Positions 1 to 10,655 of a stretch of DNA of 64,000 nt are shown piece after piece. Both the position numbers and the translations under genes were made by a program. Origin of the DNA: Paulinella micropora. Taxonomy: Eukaryota; Cercozoa; Imbricatea; Euglyphida. Under the pieces are notes generated by a model, which did not search any database, had not been told where the DNA came from, and saw only the letters and a program-made list of their open reading frames with translations. The DNA lies in contig BJOX01000010.1 in assembly GCA_009731375.1 (NCBI GenBank), positions 804,446 through 868,445 of the forward strand, in the 5' to 3' direction. The stretch's first letter is position 1, and the number at the start of each line of letters is the position of its first letter.

Positions 1-64
<64 letters not shown>

Positions 65-102
65 CAGATAGATAGATAGACAGATAGATAGATAGACAGA
101 TG

Positions 103-189
<87 letters not shown>

Positions 190-198
190 GGATAGATG

Positions 199-233
<35 letters not shown>

Positions 234-375
234 GGATGGATGGATGGATGGATGGATGGATAGATAGATAGATAGATAGATAGGTAGTAGTTCGATAGAT
301 AGATTGGTCGATGGGTTCACAGGATGATTGATGCAGATAGGTAGGTAGATAGATAGATAGATAGACGGATGGACA
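1..375. repeat. (GATA)n microsatellite, imperfect
   Basis: Tetranucleotide GATA/TAGA array with GACA and GATG variants. It is nearly pure to about 285 and then degenerates. It runs off the left edge of the window. No gene is visible in it. Confidence 0.97.
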
Positions 376-711
376 GAATGCAGAAAGACAGACACACATA
401 GATCTAGATACATCTTACTTGTTCGTATATATGTCTAGGGTAGGTAAGTGAACGTAGATTGGTAGAAGGTAGATAAATATACAGATAGATGAGAATTCGC
501 AAACTGTGGCGAGTGCAAAAAGCAAACGCTCTCTTCTATCGTTATTTCTGAACTATGAAAGTGCTCATTTGGGGCTGCCGTTGTCACCGGGATGCATTTG
601 TATGTCTAGCCGACACGACCACCGATAGATAGCGAAATGGAAACGCGCAATTGCGAGGATCCGCGAGAGTACATGCAAAGAGATAGACATTGGTAGCGCA
701 ATCTCCACAAC

Positions 712-777
<66 letters not shown>

Positions 778-1016
778 TAGGGTCCGCCGAGCGCAACCGT
801 TCAAAAAGGCTGACGAGGAGCACTGGTGTGTTTTCCGGGCTGACCCTCCTCACAAATGTCAGCGTTGACTAACAGCTGAAACGTGGTGCACCGGGCTCAG
901 AGGCGAAAAGGCAACCCCTTTAACTTGCCAGCCCCCTGAGTTCTACCGGGCGCTCACAAACTCGCATGGCCCCAAACCATGCACAGCACAGTAGGTTTCT
1001 ACAGATAGACGTCCAC
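376..1016. other. Unassigned spacer with (TAG)n
   Basis: Mostly unique sequence with a pure trinucleotide (AGT)n run at about 711-778. I see no convincing exon here; frames that stay open do so only because of the repeat. Earlier exons of the GTPase described next would be expected here or outside the window, but I found no P-loop coding sequence. Confidence 0.6.
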
Positions 1017-1196
<180 letters not shown>

Positions 1197-1321
1197 TTAG
1201 ATCGATAGAAAGAGATAGAAATATAGACAGATAAAAGACAGACGCGTCCATGTACGAACATCCATCATGATCTAGGAGAGAATGGAAGCACTAAAGCATG
1301 GAAGTACCTGTCGGTGCATAG

Positions 1322-1891
1322 GTTCAAGTGTTTGACGTGGGGGACTTGAGGATGGCGTCCCATTTTTTACGACGTACGTATGCACGTATGTGTGCACGTA
1401 TCTATGCATGCATGGTCTGTAAGTACGCATATATGATGCAAGAGTGTATGTTTTTTGAGAAGCTGTACGAAATGCTGTGGTATGTATGTATGTAGGTATG
1501 TATACATGTATGTAGGAATGCATGAATGAATTAATGAATGAATGAATGAATGAATGAATGAATGTATATTTGTATACAAACATACCGCACCACCAAAATA
1601 CATACGCATAGATACATACAGACATGCTTACTCACAGACCATACTTGAATACATGCATGCGTACATACAGACGTACATACCGCGCCATCGCGCATAAGTA
1701 CTGCAGACATACATGCATACATACACGCACATGCATACCTGCACACATACATACGCACATACATACATGCATTTACATATATGCACCATCGCGCACTACA
1801 GAGGTACATACATACATAAATGTAGGCCGTTTCGACCTCATCGCCCTCGTGTACGACGTGACCGACGAAGCCTCCTTTCGGAGTACACAAC

Positions 1892-1951
<60 letters not shown>

Positions 1952-2160
1952 NNNNNNNNNNAAGGCATTCAGCCTATTTGTTTTCAAAATATGGGCCAAC
2001 ATCGAATCATGGTGTTTTCCGACTCCAGAGAGGTTGATTCGGCCATCTCTGCGGATGTATGTTTTCCATCAACGGACCCGAAATTTCCCGAAATTCTCAA
2101 GAATTTTCCTGTGTTTTGACTTTTCTCTCTCTCTCTCTCTCCCTCTCTCTCTTCCTTCTG

Positions 2161-2204
<44 letters not shown>

Positions 2205-2340
2205 ATCCAGCGTGCAAACATTCTATGTATACGTATTAGAGAGAAGATTAGAAGATTTCTTTTCATCACTTTGCGATTTTTTCCTCCATTTTGAAGTGGA
2301 TGGCTTCAGTGTGTGTGTGCGTCTGTGTGTATGTCTATGC

Positions 2341-2377
<37 letters not shown>

Positions 2378-4163
2378 CGTGTATCTGCGTGCTTGTGTGT
2401 GTGTGTGTGTGTGTGTTTTTCCAGGGTGACTGATTCCGCTCAAAGAAATGAGGAAATACAGTAAAAAAGGGGAGGGGGGGGGGGGGGGGGGGANNNNNNN
2501 NNNAGGCCACCACCAATTTGGTTGTTTTTGAGGCAGATTTTGTAATTTAAAAAAAAAAAAAAAAAAGTGCTAGATTAATTGAAAATTTTGATTTTGAACT
2601 TTCCATTTTGCCAGGTCACAGCTTTTCATCCAGGAGGGGGGTGATAACATGTATATATATTACAGTCATTTGTTTGAAATATTTGTTTATGATTGTCGCT
2701 CTTGCCAGGCATCGATACGTGGATCCGAGAAGTGGAGACCAGAGACATTGTGCTGATTGGCAACAAGTGCGACGACAAGAGCAACAGAGTAACCTCCCGC
2801 GTCACCCCTTTCCTCTCGCGCATGCGTGCATACATACTAACGAACATACTTGCATGCATGCACACATGCACGCATACACATATGCATGTTTGCATATAAT
2901 ATTTTAGAAACAGATTATAGAGTACATCCGAAGACGGTCATATCTCAAGTTTGGTTTTTTAAAAGTTTGAAAATTCGTTGACGTGGTCAAGGGTATGTCG
3001 GGGGTAATAGCGCTATGAGGTCACATGAGGACAATCCTTAGAAATATCATTTATTTTCCCCAGATTTCCACGGTAGTAACGTTAAAAAAAAAGGTTGCTG
3101 GTCCTCAGGGTGATCCTCCATGTGAGTGGCTGGGTAGGCGGCGGACAACACTCATTATCATTTCGTTTCGCCAAATTTGTGCGGTAGTGACGGTCTAAGG
3201 GTGATTTATTTTTGGGCGAGTGTGTAGGCGGTGGACAAGCTCATTTTTATTTACTTTCGCTAAATTTTCACGTCAGTTACGATCAAAAAGGTTGGTGGTA
3301 GGATGGATAATATATTTCAAAATGTTCACGGTCGTTACGGTCAGAAAAGGTGTTTCTGGTCCTGAGGAGGATCGCCGTGTGGCAGTGGGCAGGCCTCGTT
3401 AGAATCTTTTTGCTTTTTCACATTTTCACGGCTGTACGGTTAAATAGGTTGCTGGTCCTTAGGGTGATCCATGTCGTTGGGTTTATGTAAAGTCTATAAC
3501 ATTCTTCCCCACGCCGTCTAGAACCCGGTCTAGCTAGCTAGCTATCTGTCTGTCTAAGTATCTATCTATATACCAATTCATACATATGTATATGCATATA
3601 TATAATATACATACATATATATCTGTGTTAAGAACTTTCCTTTTTTTTCTGACCCTGGTGGGGAAAACTACTAGGTCCTAAGCATGAGAAAAATTCGAAA
3701 TTTTGTGTAGATTTCGAGTCTTCTGATCAAGAAAATCCCTAGAAATGGCCGATCGGACTCCTTTGAGACAGAAAAGCATGTTTTGATGTTTCGAGCCAGA
3801 TTTCGGAAAAGAGTAGGCTGGATGCCTTCGAATTTTTTGATAATTTTCCTCACGTTTTTGTCTTGGTTTTCTTTTCATTGGCCAAGGTGAAGGTGGCAAA
3901 TTTGGGCTTTGGGGAGGGGGGGGGGGGGGGTTTTTTTTTTTTAATTTTTTTTTTTTTGGGGGGGGGGGGGNNNNNNNNNNNNNNNNNNNNNNNNNNNNNG
4001 GGGGGGGGGGGGGGGGGGGGATTTCTTTCTTTACATATGTGTATATCTGGAGTAGGTGGTGGACAATGCTCGCGGCAAAGAGTTGGCCAAGAAATTTAAC
4101 ATTCCTTTCTTTGAAACCTCCGCCAAGCACAACATCAAAGTGCAGGAAGCCTTCGCGGCGCTG
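1322..4163 (+). CDS. Rab-like small GTPase, C-terminal part, four exons
   Basis: Four exons can be read: 1322-1373, 1826-1882, 2709-2788 and 4056-4163, all bounded by AG and GT with matching phases (1/2, 1/2, 0/0). Seen directly: [12 protein letters not shown] (hydrophobic strand after switch II), IDTWIREVE, the guanine-specificity motif [15 protein letters not shown] and FFETSAK (G5), then [10 protein letters not shown]. This order matches the Rab family, closest in pattern to Rab1/Rab8, whose members direct membrane traffic. Oddities: the first exon has FDVGDLR where Rabs carry WDTAGQE, so the usual catalytic Gln is absent, and the stretch to LVYD is about three residues short. The P-loop exon is not found. 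The last exon either splices at 4164 (GTGAAT) or stops at TGA 4170-4172; in the latter case there is no prenylated tail. The introns are filled with microsatellites and gaps. It may be a diverged gene or a decaying copy. Confidence 0.72.
1376..1816. repeat. Intronic tetranucleotide repeats
   Basis: Degenerate ATGT/CATA and (GAAT)n runs (about 1523-1563) filling the intron between the first two GTPase exons. Open frames rich in His-Thr or Tyr here are repeat artefacts. Confidence 0.85.
1891..1961. other. Poly-C tract and 10-base assembly gap
   Basis: About 60 C residues followed by N at 1952-1961. The homopolymer probably stopped the assembly, so the length is unreliable. Confidence 0.95.
1962..2115 (+). 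repeat. Intronic inverted repeat, left arm
   Basis: Starts AAGGCATTCAGCCTAT. About 95-150 bp matches the reverse complement of 3678-3820 with scattered mismatches. The arms lie in different introns, on either side of GTPase exon 2709-2788. Confidence 0.6.
2124..2420. repeat. (CT)n and (GT)n microsatellites
   Basis: CT dinucleotides at about 2124-2200 and GT-rich sequence at about 2310-2415, within the GTPase intron. The stretch between them shows nothing recognisable. Confidence 0.9.
2471..2503. other. Poly-G tract and assembly gap
   Basis: G homopolymer followed by N at 2494-2503. Confidence 0.95.
3061..3480. repeat. Degenerate tandem repeat, five partial units
   Basis: Units open with a TTTTCACGG(T)(A)GTTACGG-like motif near 3066, 3178, 3265, 3325 and 3424. 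Several continue with GGTTGCTGGTCCTNAGGGTGATC and GTAGGCGGTGGACAA. Unit length varies between about 60 and 110 bp. The repeat lies in the last GTPase intron. Confidence 0.6.
3678..3820 (-). repeat. Intronic inverted repeat, right arm
   Basis: The reverse complement contains AAGGCATCCAGCCTAC and GATCGGCCATTTCTAGGGAT, matching 1962-2115 (GATTCGGCCATCTCTGCGGAT there). Confidence 0.6.
3915..4020. other. Poly-G/poly-T tracts around an assembly gap
   Basis: G and T homopolymers on both sides of N at 3971-3999, directly upstream of the last GTPase exon. Confidence 0.95.
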
Positions 4164-4184
4164 GTGAATTGATGACGTCTTATG

Positions 4185-4259
4185 GACACACACACACACA
4201 CACACACATACATACGCACTTTCCATTCTGCCCACCTACCTACCTACCTACCTACCTAC

Positions 4260-4302
<43 letters not shown>

Positions 4303-4560
4303 ATACCCGTCCACGCACGTGTCTCTATACACTAACACAGACACACACACGCACACACACACACAGATGCACACACGCACGCACACACTCCACTCTTCTA
4401 CACGTCCACACATATATCTCAGGCATACTACTCTTGTACACGTCCACACATAACATAACATAACATAAGATGACGTAACATAACATAACGTAACGTAACA
4501 TAACATGCATACATACATACATACATGCATACATGCATACATACATACATACACATTATG
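4185..4560. repeat. (CA)n, (ACCT)n/(ATCT)n, (AACAT)n microsatellites
   Basis: CA run at 4190-4208, ACCT then ATCT runs at about 4232-4300, CA-rich sequence to 4390, then a pentanucleotide AACAT/AACGT array at about 4448-4508 and CATA repeats to 4555. Confidence 0.9.
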
Positions 4561-4779
4561 TATTATATATTATATATAGTAACAAAAACAATAACAACAA
4601 CAACAACAGCAACAGATCTAATAATAACTTGTGACTTTTGTATGTTTTGCTGATTTCTTTTGTGCTTGCATTTCTCATTCACACGCAAACCAGGGCTCTG
4701 TGATTTTCATCTGTGATTTTCACCCCATTGTAATTTTCACGTTCGCGCCCTCGACAATCACATATCTCAGGTATATACT

Positions 4780-4828
<49 letters not shown>

Positions 4829-4879
4829 GTATCAGATAAACTCACAAACACACTCAAATACACGCGCACACACACACAC

Positions 4880-4939
<60 letters not shown>

Positions 4940-5260
4940 TATGAGATACACACACAAATACACGTGCACATACACACATACACACACGGACACACACACA
5001 CACACACACACCCCACTCCGCACACAATCCTGTCTTATCCACATCCACACATATGTCTCAGGTATATACTAGCACACACATTCGCACATGCATGTATCAG
5101 ATATACACGCATGCACACACACACACACACGCATACATCATATATATGTATAATATATATACGCACACACAAACACACAAACCACTCGTTGTACACGCCC
5201 ACACATACGCCTCAGGTATTCTAACACACGCACACACACACACGCACGCATAAGCCTTGC
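4780..5260. repeat. (GA)n and (CA)n microsatellites
   Basis: Pure GA arrays at about 4781-4827 and 4885-4937, interleaved with CA repeats. A short CATATNTCTCAGGTATATACTA motif recurs near 4760 and 5050 between them. Confidence 0.9.
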
Positions 5261-5474
5261 AGTCTAACTATTTATCTCTTATCTTTCTAATTATCTAACT
5301 ATCTATCTATTTCCTACCTACCTATCTACCTATCTATCTCTATATCTATCTCTATCTATCTATCTATCTATCTATCCATCTTTCTACCTAGATATGCATA
5401 CAGATAGGGGAAGAGCAGTTGAGTCCCCTTTCGACAAGTGTCACCTCCACCCAAGGAGGGTACGAGAACATGCC

Positions 5475-5675
5475 CAAGTTCCTTGTTTTCAAGTACAGTG
5501 AGTAATGATTTCAAGTGCTTCGTTCTCTGCAACTCCTTGTGTCCAGAACCTGTGGTTTGGCTCATTAGAAAGCACTTGATGAGAGCTTTTAAACGAGCTG
5601 CACAAGCCAGAAAAGCAGAAATGGCTGAGAACGACGTGAAATCATTGCTCACTGTACTTGAAAACTAGGAACTTG
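5475..5675. repeat. Inverted repeat (stem-loop capable)
   Basis: The arms 5475-5513 and 5637-5675 are reverse complements at 37 of 39 positions, spaced by 123 bp. Each arm contains CACTGTACTTGAAAAC or its complement. No coding role is evident; it could be a degraded foldback element. Confidence 0.75.
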
Positions 5676-6099
5676 TTACTGCCGATATTTTATCTATCTA
5701 TTTCCATCTATCTATTGATCTATCCATCTATCTCTTTATTTATTTTACGTGTTTTGTTTATGATTAATTTCTTTATGATCTAATTTACCACTTTTCACCC
5801 CCTGCAGCACGCACAGTTTGAGTGTGAGAGAGTGCGTGTGGGTGCATGAATTTTAGTATATACCTGAGACATGCCTGTGGATGTGTATACGATCGGAGTG
5901 TATGTGTGTCTTATACCTGTGTGTATGTGTTAGCATATGCCCGAGACATATGTGTGGACGTGGACAAGAGTGGAGCGTGTATGTGTGTGTGTGTGTGTGC
6001 GTGTGTGTGTGCGTATCTGATGTTTGTATGTATGTATGTATGCATGCATGCATGTGTATGTATGTATGTATGAACGCATATTATATATGTATATATATG

Positions 6100-6136
<37 letters not shown>

Positions 6137-6175
6137 TTATGTATTTGTGTGTGTATGTATTATGTATGTATGTAA
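5676..6175. other. Microsatellite-rich spacer
   Basis: TATC variants to about 5745, then AT-rich sequence and a GT/TGTA/TA mosaic from 5880. No exon is recognised, although CCCCCTGCAG near 5805 resembles a splice acceptor. Confidence 0.7.
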
Positions 6176-6425
6176 ACATTTCAAAGGTCCGCAATACCTT
6201 GCTTATCCCGATAGTACTCCCACTTCTGGTTAGGTCCGCTATGACAGCTGTAGATGTACACGTTGCTCCCCGCACCCCCGCTCACGTCGAGACAGAGCCC
6301 ACATTTCAAAGGTCCGCAATACCTGGCTTATCCCGATAGTACTCCCACTTCTGGTTAGGTCCGCTATGACAGCTGTAGATGTACACGTTGCTCCCCGCAC
6401 CCCCGCTCACGTCGAGACAGAGCCC
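6176..6425 (-). repeat. 125-bp tandem duplication within lectin gene
   Basis: 6176-6300 and 6301-6425 are direct copies differing by one base (T versus G at the site corresponding to 6325). On the minus strand the unit covers the second part of the lectin exon, its splice donor and about 20 nt of intron. The downstream copy has no acceptor of its own, and 125 is not a multiple of three, so it should not add coding sequence. Confidence 0.93.
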
Positions 6426-6478
6426 ACTGTTGGGATTCCGCAAGCGACCGGCGCTGTCAATTTCCCAGACCAGCGCAC
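6323..6478 (-). CDS. Ricin B-type lectin domain exon (partial gene)
   Basis: Read on the minus strand, a 156-nt exon runs from an acceptor with a pyrimidine tract (CTCTCTGGCTCGTAG) at 6479 to a donor CCAG|GTATTG at 6322. It encodes a beta-trefoil repeat: GLCLDVSGGAG, then NVYIYSCHSG, then the QxW motif as NQKWEYY. In this fold the QxW repeat packs the trefoil core and neighbouring residues can bind galactose-type sugars. Many non-toxic secreted proteins and glycosidases carry it, and no toxin A-chain is seen. Both ends are phase 1, so the exon is symmetric. Neighbouring exons were not identified; the gene would continue toward higher coordinates at its 5' side. It could also be an isolated gene fragment. 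Confidence 0.7.
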
Positions 6479-6647
6479 CTACGAGCCAGAGAGAAAGGGT
6501 GGACGCAGAGTGTGGACGTCCGCCGAAGGAGGGTATGATACATACACATACATACACATACATACATGCATGCATCATGCACACGTACATACGATACATA
6601 CATACGATCCATACATATATCGTTGCCTCCACAGTTTTTTAGCAGAG

Positions 6648-6902
6648 ATGGAGCACACCGCGCCGCAGCGTATTTTGTTAATTTCACTGTCAAATCTTGC
6701 ACGCTGTAAGACCAAGGCGATAGGGCTTGCAGCCATAATTTTGATTGGGCTTGCAGCCATAGTTCCGGACAGGTGGATATCAACGTCGCCCCATTACCTA
6801 GTAAAGATTACAAGAACTTATCCCGCTCGTACCGCAGTGCAAAATCCTTTCATCCTAGTTCAAGGTGTAGAATATACTTTGATCGGCGAAATTAACAAAT
6901 AA
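6648..6902 (+). CDS. Hypothetical small membrane-segment ORF
   Basis: 84 codons from ATG 6648 to TAA 6900-6902, just after a possible acceptor (TTTTTTAGCAG). The product has one hydrophobic stretch with a small internal repeat (IGLAAI twice, encoded by a duplicated GGCTTGCAGCCATA). AATAAA overlaps the stop, as a poly-A signal might. I recognise no family. It may be the last exon of a gene or a chance frame; the opposite strand is expected to hold the lectin gene. Confidence 0.25.
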   Translation: MEHTAPQRILLISLSNLARCKTKAIGLAAIILIGLAAIVPDRWISTSPHYLVKITRTYPARTAVQNPFILVQGVEYTLIGEINK

Positions 6903-6976
6903 AGCAGTTCATAACGTTTTTGCCAGTCACGCACGCCCAAGCATCAACATTTCACCTTTTACATAGAGCCATTGAC

Positions 6977-7058
6977 AAGTTAGACGGGAGGCAAAGGCAG
7001 GTAAATTCGCGGTATTTGTGGTGATTTCTCGGAAAATTACCACATTTTTGCCTCCGTC
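6977..7058. mobile_element. Short MITE-like inverted repeat (AGACGGGAGGCAAA)
   Basis: About 80 bp. Left end TTAGACGGGAGGCAAAGG; the right end reads as the complement of GAGACGGAGGCAAAAATG. Similar sequences, AGATGGGAGGCAAATA at about 50536 and a right-end counterpart near 50800-50830, bound a longer copy. Confidence 0.5.
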
Positions 7059-7062
7059 TCAC

Positions 7063-7101
7063 CTTGTATGTATGTATGTATGTATGTATGTATGTACATA
7101 C

Positions 7102-7132
<31 letters not shown>

Positions 7133-7143
7133 TGTATGTATGT
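7063..7143. repeat. (ATGT)n microsatellite
   Basis: Nearly pure ATGT array with a small central CATACATATG interruption. Confidence 0.95.
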
Positions 7144-7306
7144 TTTGGCTTCTCTACATGCATATCCCATGAGCCACTGCCACCAAAGAAGGGTATGCTA
7201 CATACATAGATGTGTACATACATAAATAAATGTGCATGTCCCAAATCAACCGAAGGATATGATTCCAATATTTTTATCTATTTACGAGGGAAAGACGAGG
7301 AAGATA

Positions 7307-7905
<599 letters not shown>

Positions 7906-7947
7906 TGTATGTATGTATGTGTGTGTGTGTGTGTGTACAGAGAGAGA

Positions 7948-8035
<88 letters not shown>

Positions 8036-8205
8036 TGGGTGGGGTCGGGAAGTAGAATTTTCATTTTCCCCCTCCCCCCACACCCCCAACTCCCAACATC
8101 TTTCAGCGATAATAATAATAATGATAATAATAATCATAATAATCATAATAATAAGAATGATGATAATATCAATAATAATAATAATAGTAATAGTAATTAG
8201 GGGTT
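7906..8205. repeat. (GT)n, (GA)n and (ATA)n microsatellites
   Basis: GT and GA arrays to about 8032, a short unique spacer, then ATA/ATG trinucleotides at 8108-8200. Confidence 0.92.
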
Positions 8206-8780
8206 GCGCCGACACCTGAAAGGGTGGTTAGGGGCTTGCGCACATATATACATACAGACATACATACATACATACATATATATATTATATATATATATAC
8301 CAAAAACCAGAAAATATAATATTTGCGCAAATTGCACCCCGACACAAATTTTTTAATGAGAAGGGAGATCGTCGAAAGGTGCCAGATATACCAAATATCA
8401 GCCTCTACTCCTCCTGGTGGGTGGCATCAAGTCGCGTGTTACCAGATTTTTCTGGTTTGTGCCTGATATACCAAACATCAGCTCTTTGCCGGTGCGCGCG
8501 GGTGGCACTAAGTGGCTAAATTGCCAGATTTTCTGGTTTGTTGTCAGCTGCAACCAAAAATTTAATGTATCCAAAGAGAGCTTATCGAAAGTTTATATCT
8601 GGACCAACGATCAGCCTCTGACTCCTCCTGGTGCCCTCAAAGGAGAGTTTTTGCATTCCCAAAAAAACGAGGATTTTTTCGCATTCAGACACATCCCAAC
8701 GCAAATATTTGCACGAATACTAATTTTTTTTCCAAAACATCATGACATTCTCCAAATGCGAGCTCCCAACTCCTCATAGA
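8206..8780. repeat. Degenerate duplicated segment with GGTGGCACTAAG motif
   Basis: Repeated phrases include TGCCAGATATACCAAATATCAGC / TGCCTGATATACCAAACATCAGC, CAGATTTTTCTGGTTTGT / CAGATTTTCTGGTTTGTT and two ACTCCTCCTGGTG. GGGTGGCACTAA near 8500 recurs near 54390 and 54500. No gene is recognised. Confidence 0.5.
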
Positions 8781-8830
8781 TGGATAGATAGATACGTAGA
8801 TAGATAAGATAGATAGATAGATAGATAGAT

Positions 8831-9095
8831 GAAATATCGACTAATGTCAGAAAAAAGGAGCTTCTGATTTCGTCAACCAAGGAAGTCTGTGGGTAAAGTA
8901 TTAACCCGATGCCCAGCTAAGCCGTGATGTTTGCACGGAAGGGACTGATACAGGCAATACCAAAGCTCCCTGGTACCAGGCGGGGCCAGGGCTCGTTCCA
9001 TAAAGCGCCCCTTGCAGAACGAGCTCCCACCTCCATTACAGAGGGCCCAGTAAGCAGATGGAGTTTCGAGACTGTCGACAGTCTAGTATAAACCG
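8831..9095. repeat. Dispersed block A, copy 1
   Basis: 265 bp, starting GAAATATCGACTAATGTCAG and ending at AGTCTAGTATAAACCG. It is repeated at 9681-9945 with about three differences (two 1-base indels, one substitution). Both copies are preceded by GATA; copy 1 is also followed by (GATA)n. Confidence 0.9.
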
Positions 9096-9195
<100 letters not shown>

Positions 9196-9560
9196 TGATT
9201 AATCTTTAATCTATGGGCGTGGCATAGCTTGAAAAGGCGTAGCCTCCTATACTACACCCGAGCAAGAACTCGCGGCACTTCAGCTGCGCACCAACCACTG
9301 TCCGCTGTGGTTGGTCCTGTGCCTTAACTCCCCCAGGGACATGTTCAATAAGGAGATGATGGTCACCAAAGCCGAGGTTTCGGGAGTTCACGCTCATCCC
9401 TGGAGAGGGTTTCTGCCACTGGCCACTCAGCCTGGGGTTCAGATCTAACTATCTCCTATATTGACGGTTTTGTGTCCGCCGTCAATGGCGCGCAGCGCAA
9501 GGGCTAAACAGGCGACCATCTCCCGACCGGGGCCGAGATGCAAAGGGTTGATGAAGTCAC
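9196..9560. repeat. Dispersed blocks B and C, copy 1
   Basis: Block B (TAATCTATGGGCGTGGCATA..) recurs at 10215-10480, where it carries about 60 extra bases. Block C (about 9395-9560, CAGCCTGGGGTTCAGATC..) recurs in inverse orientation at about 10490-10655. No coding region is recognised. Confidence 0.85.
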
Positions 9561-9656
<96 letters not shown>

Positions 9657-9680
9657 GGATAGATAGATAGATAGATAGAT
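9561..9680. repeat. (GATA)n microsatellite
   Basis: GATA array with a single GATG interruption, between block C and the second block A. Confidence 0.97.
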
Positions 9681-10125
9681 GAAATATCGACTAATGTCAG
9701 AAAAAAGGAGCTTCTGATTTCGTCAACCAGGAAGTCTGTGGGTAAAGTATTAACCCGATGCCCAGCTAAGCCGTGATGTTTGCACGGAAGGGACTGATAC
9801 AGGCAATACCAAAGCTCCCTAGTACCAGGCGGGGCCAGGGCTCGTTCCATAAAGCGCCCCTTGCAGAACGAGCTCCCACCTCCATTACAGAGGGCCCAGT
9901 AAGCAGATGGAGTTTCGAGACTGTTCGACAGTCTAGTATAAACCGACAGAGCACTGTGGGTTTTATTCCGGGCTCAACAAGCGAGAAAGGGCACCCTGAG
10001 AGAACAGGATTGTGCTTCCCGTCGCTATTTCGGCATGTGACTTATAGGCGTATGGCTAGGCACACAAAAGGCACCCCACCACGGGCCCAGCACACCCATA
10101 CCATCCCCTAATTCTCTGTCTGTCG

Positions 10126-10128
<3 letters not shown>
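9681..10128. repeat. Dispersed block A, copy 2, with downstream unique part
   Basis: Block A to 9945, then about 180 bp seen only here (ACAGAGCACTGTGGG.. to CTCTGTCTGTCGAA). Confidence 0.85.

Positions 10129-10214
<86 letters not shown>
10129..10214. repeat. (GATA)n microsatellite
   Basis: Pure GATA array. Confidence 0.97.
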
Positions 10215-10655
10215 TTAATGTTTAATGTTTAATCTATGGGCGTGGCATAGCTTGAAAAGCCGTAGCCTCCTATACTACCCGAGCAAGAACTCTCAGCACT
10301 TCAGCTACACACCAACCACTGTCCGCTGTGGTTGGTGCCTGTGCCCAGTTCAAGCCGAAAGGTAGCCGAACCCTTTTGAACTGTACAGAACAACCACTAA
10401 AAACACTCCCCCAGGGACGTGTGCCATAAGGAGATGATGGTTGCCAAAGCCGAGGTTCGAGAGTTCACGCTCGTTGTGAGTTACCTTCTACAACCTCGAC
10501 TTCATCAACCCTTTTGCATCACGGCCCCGGTCGGGAGATGGTTGCCTGTTTAGCCCTTATGCTGCGCGAGATTAACGGCGGACACAAAGCAGTCAATATA
10601 GGAGATAGTTAGATCTGAACCCCAGGCTGAGTTGCCAGTGACAGACCGTCTCCAG
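10215..10655. repeat. Dispersed blocks B (copy 2) and inverted C
   Basis: Block B with an insertion relative to 9196-9390, followed by the reverse complement of 9395-9560. It abuts the 3' end of the minus-strand non-LTR element. Confidence 0.85.

Noticed and set aside
5438-5668. C-terminal exon of the Rab-like gene
   Set aside because: The open frame overlaps an inverted repeat, shows no prenylation Cys motif and no Rab similarity.
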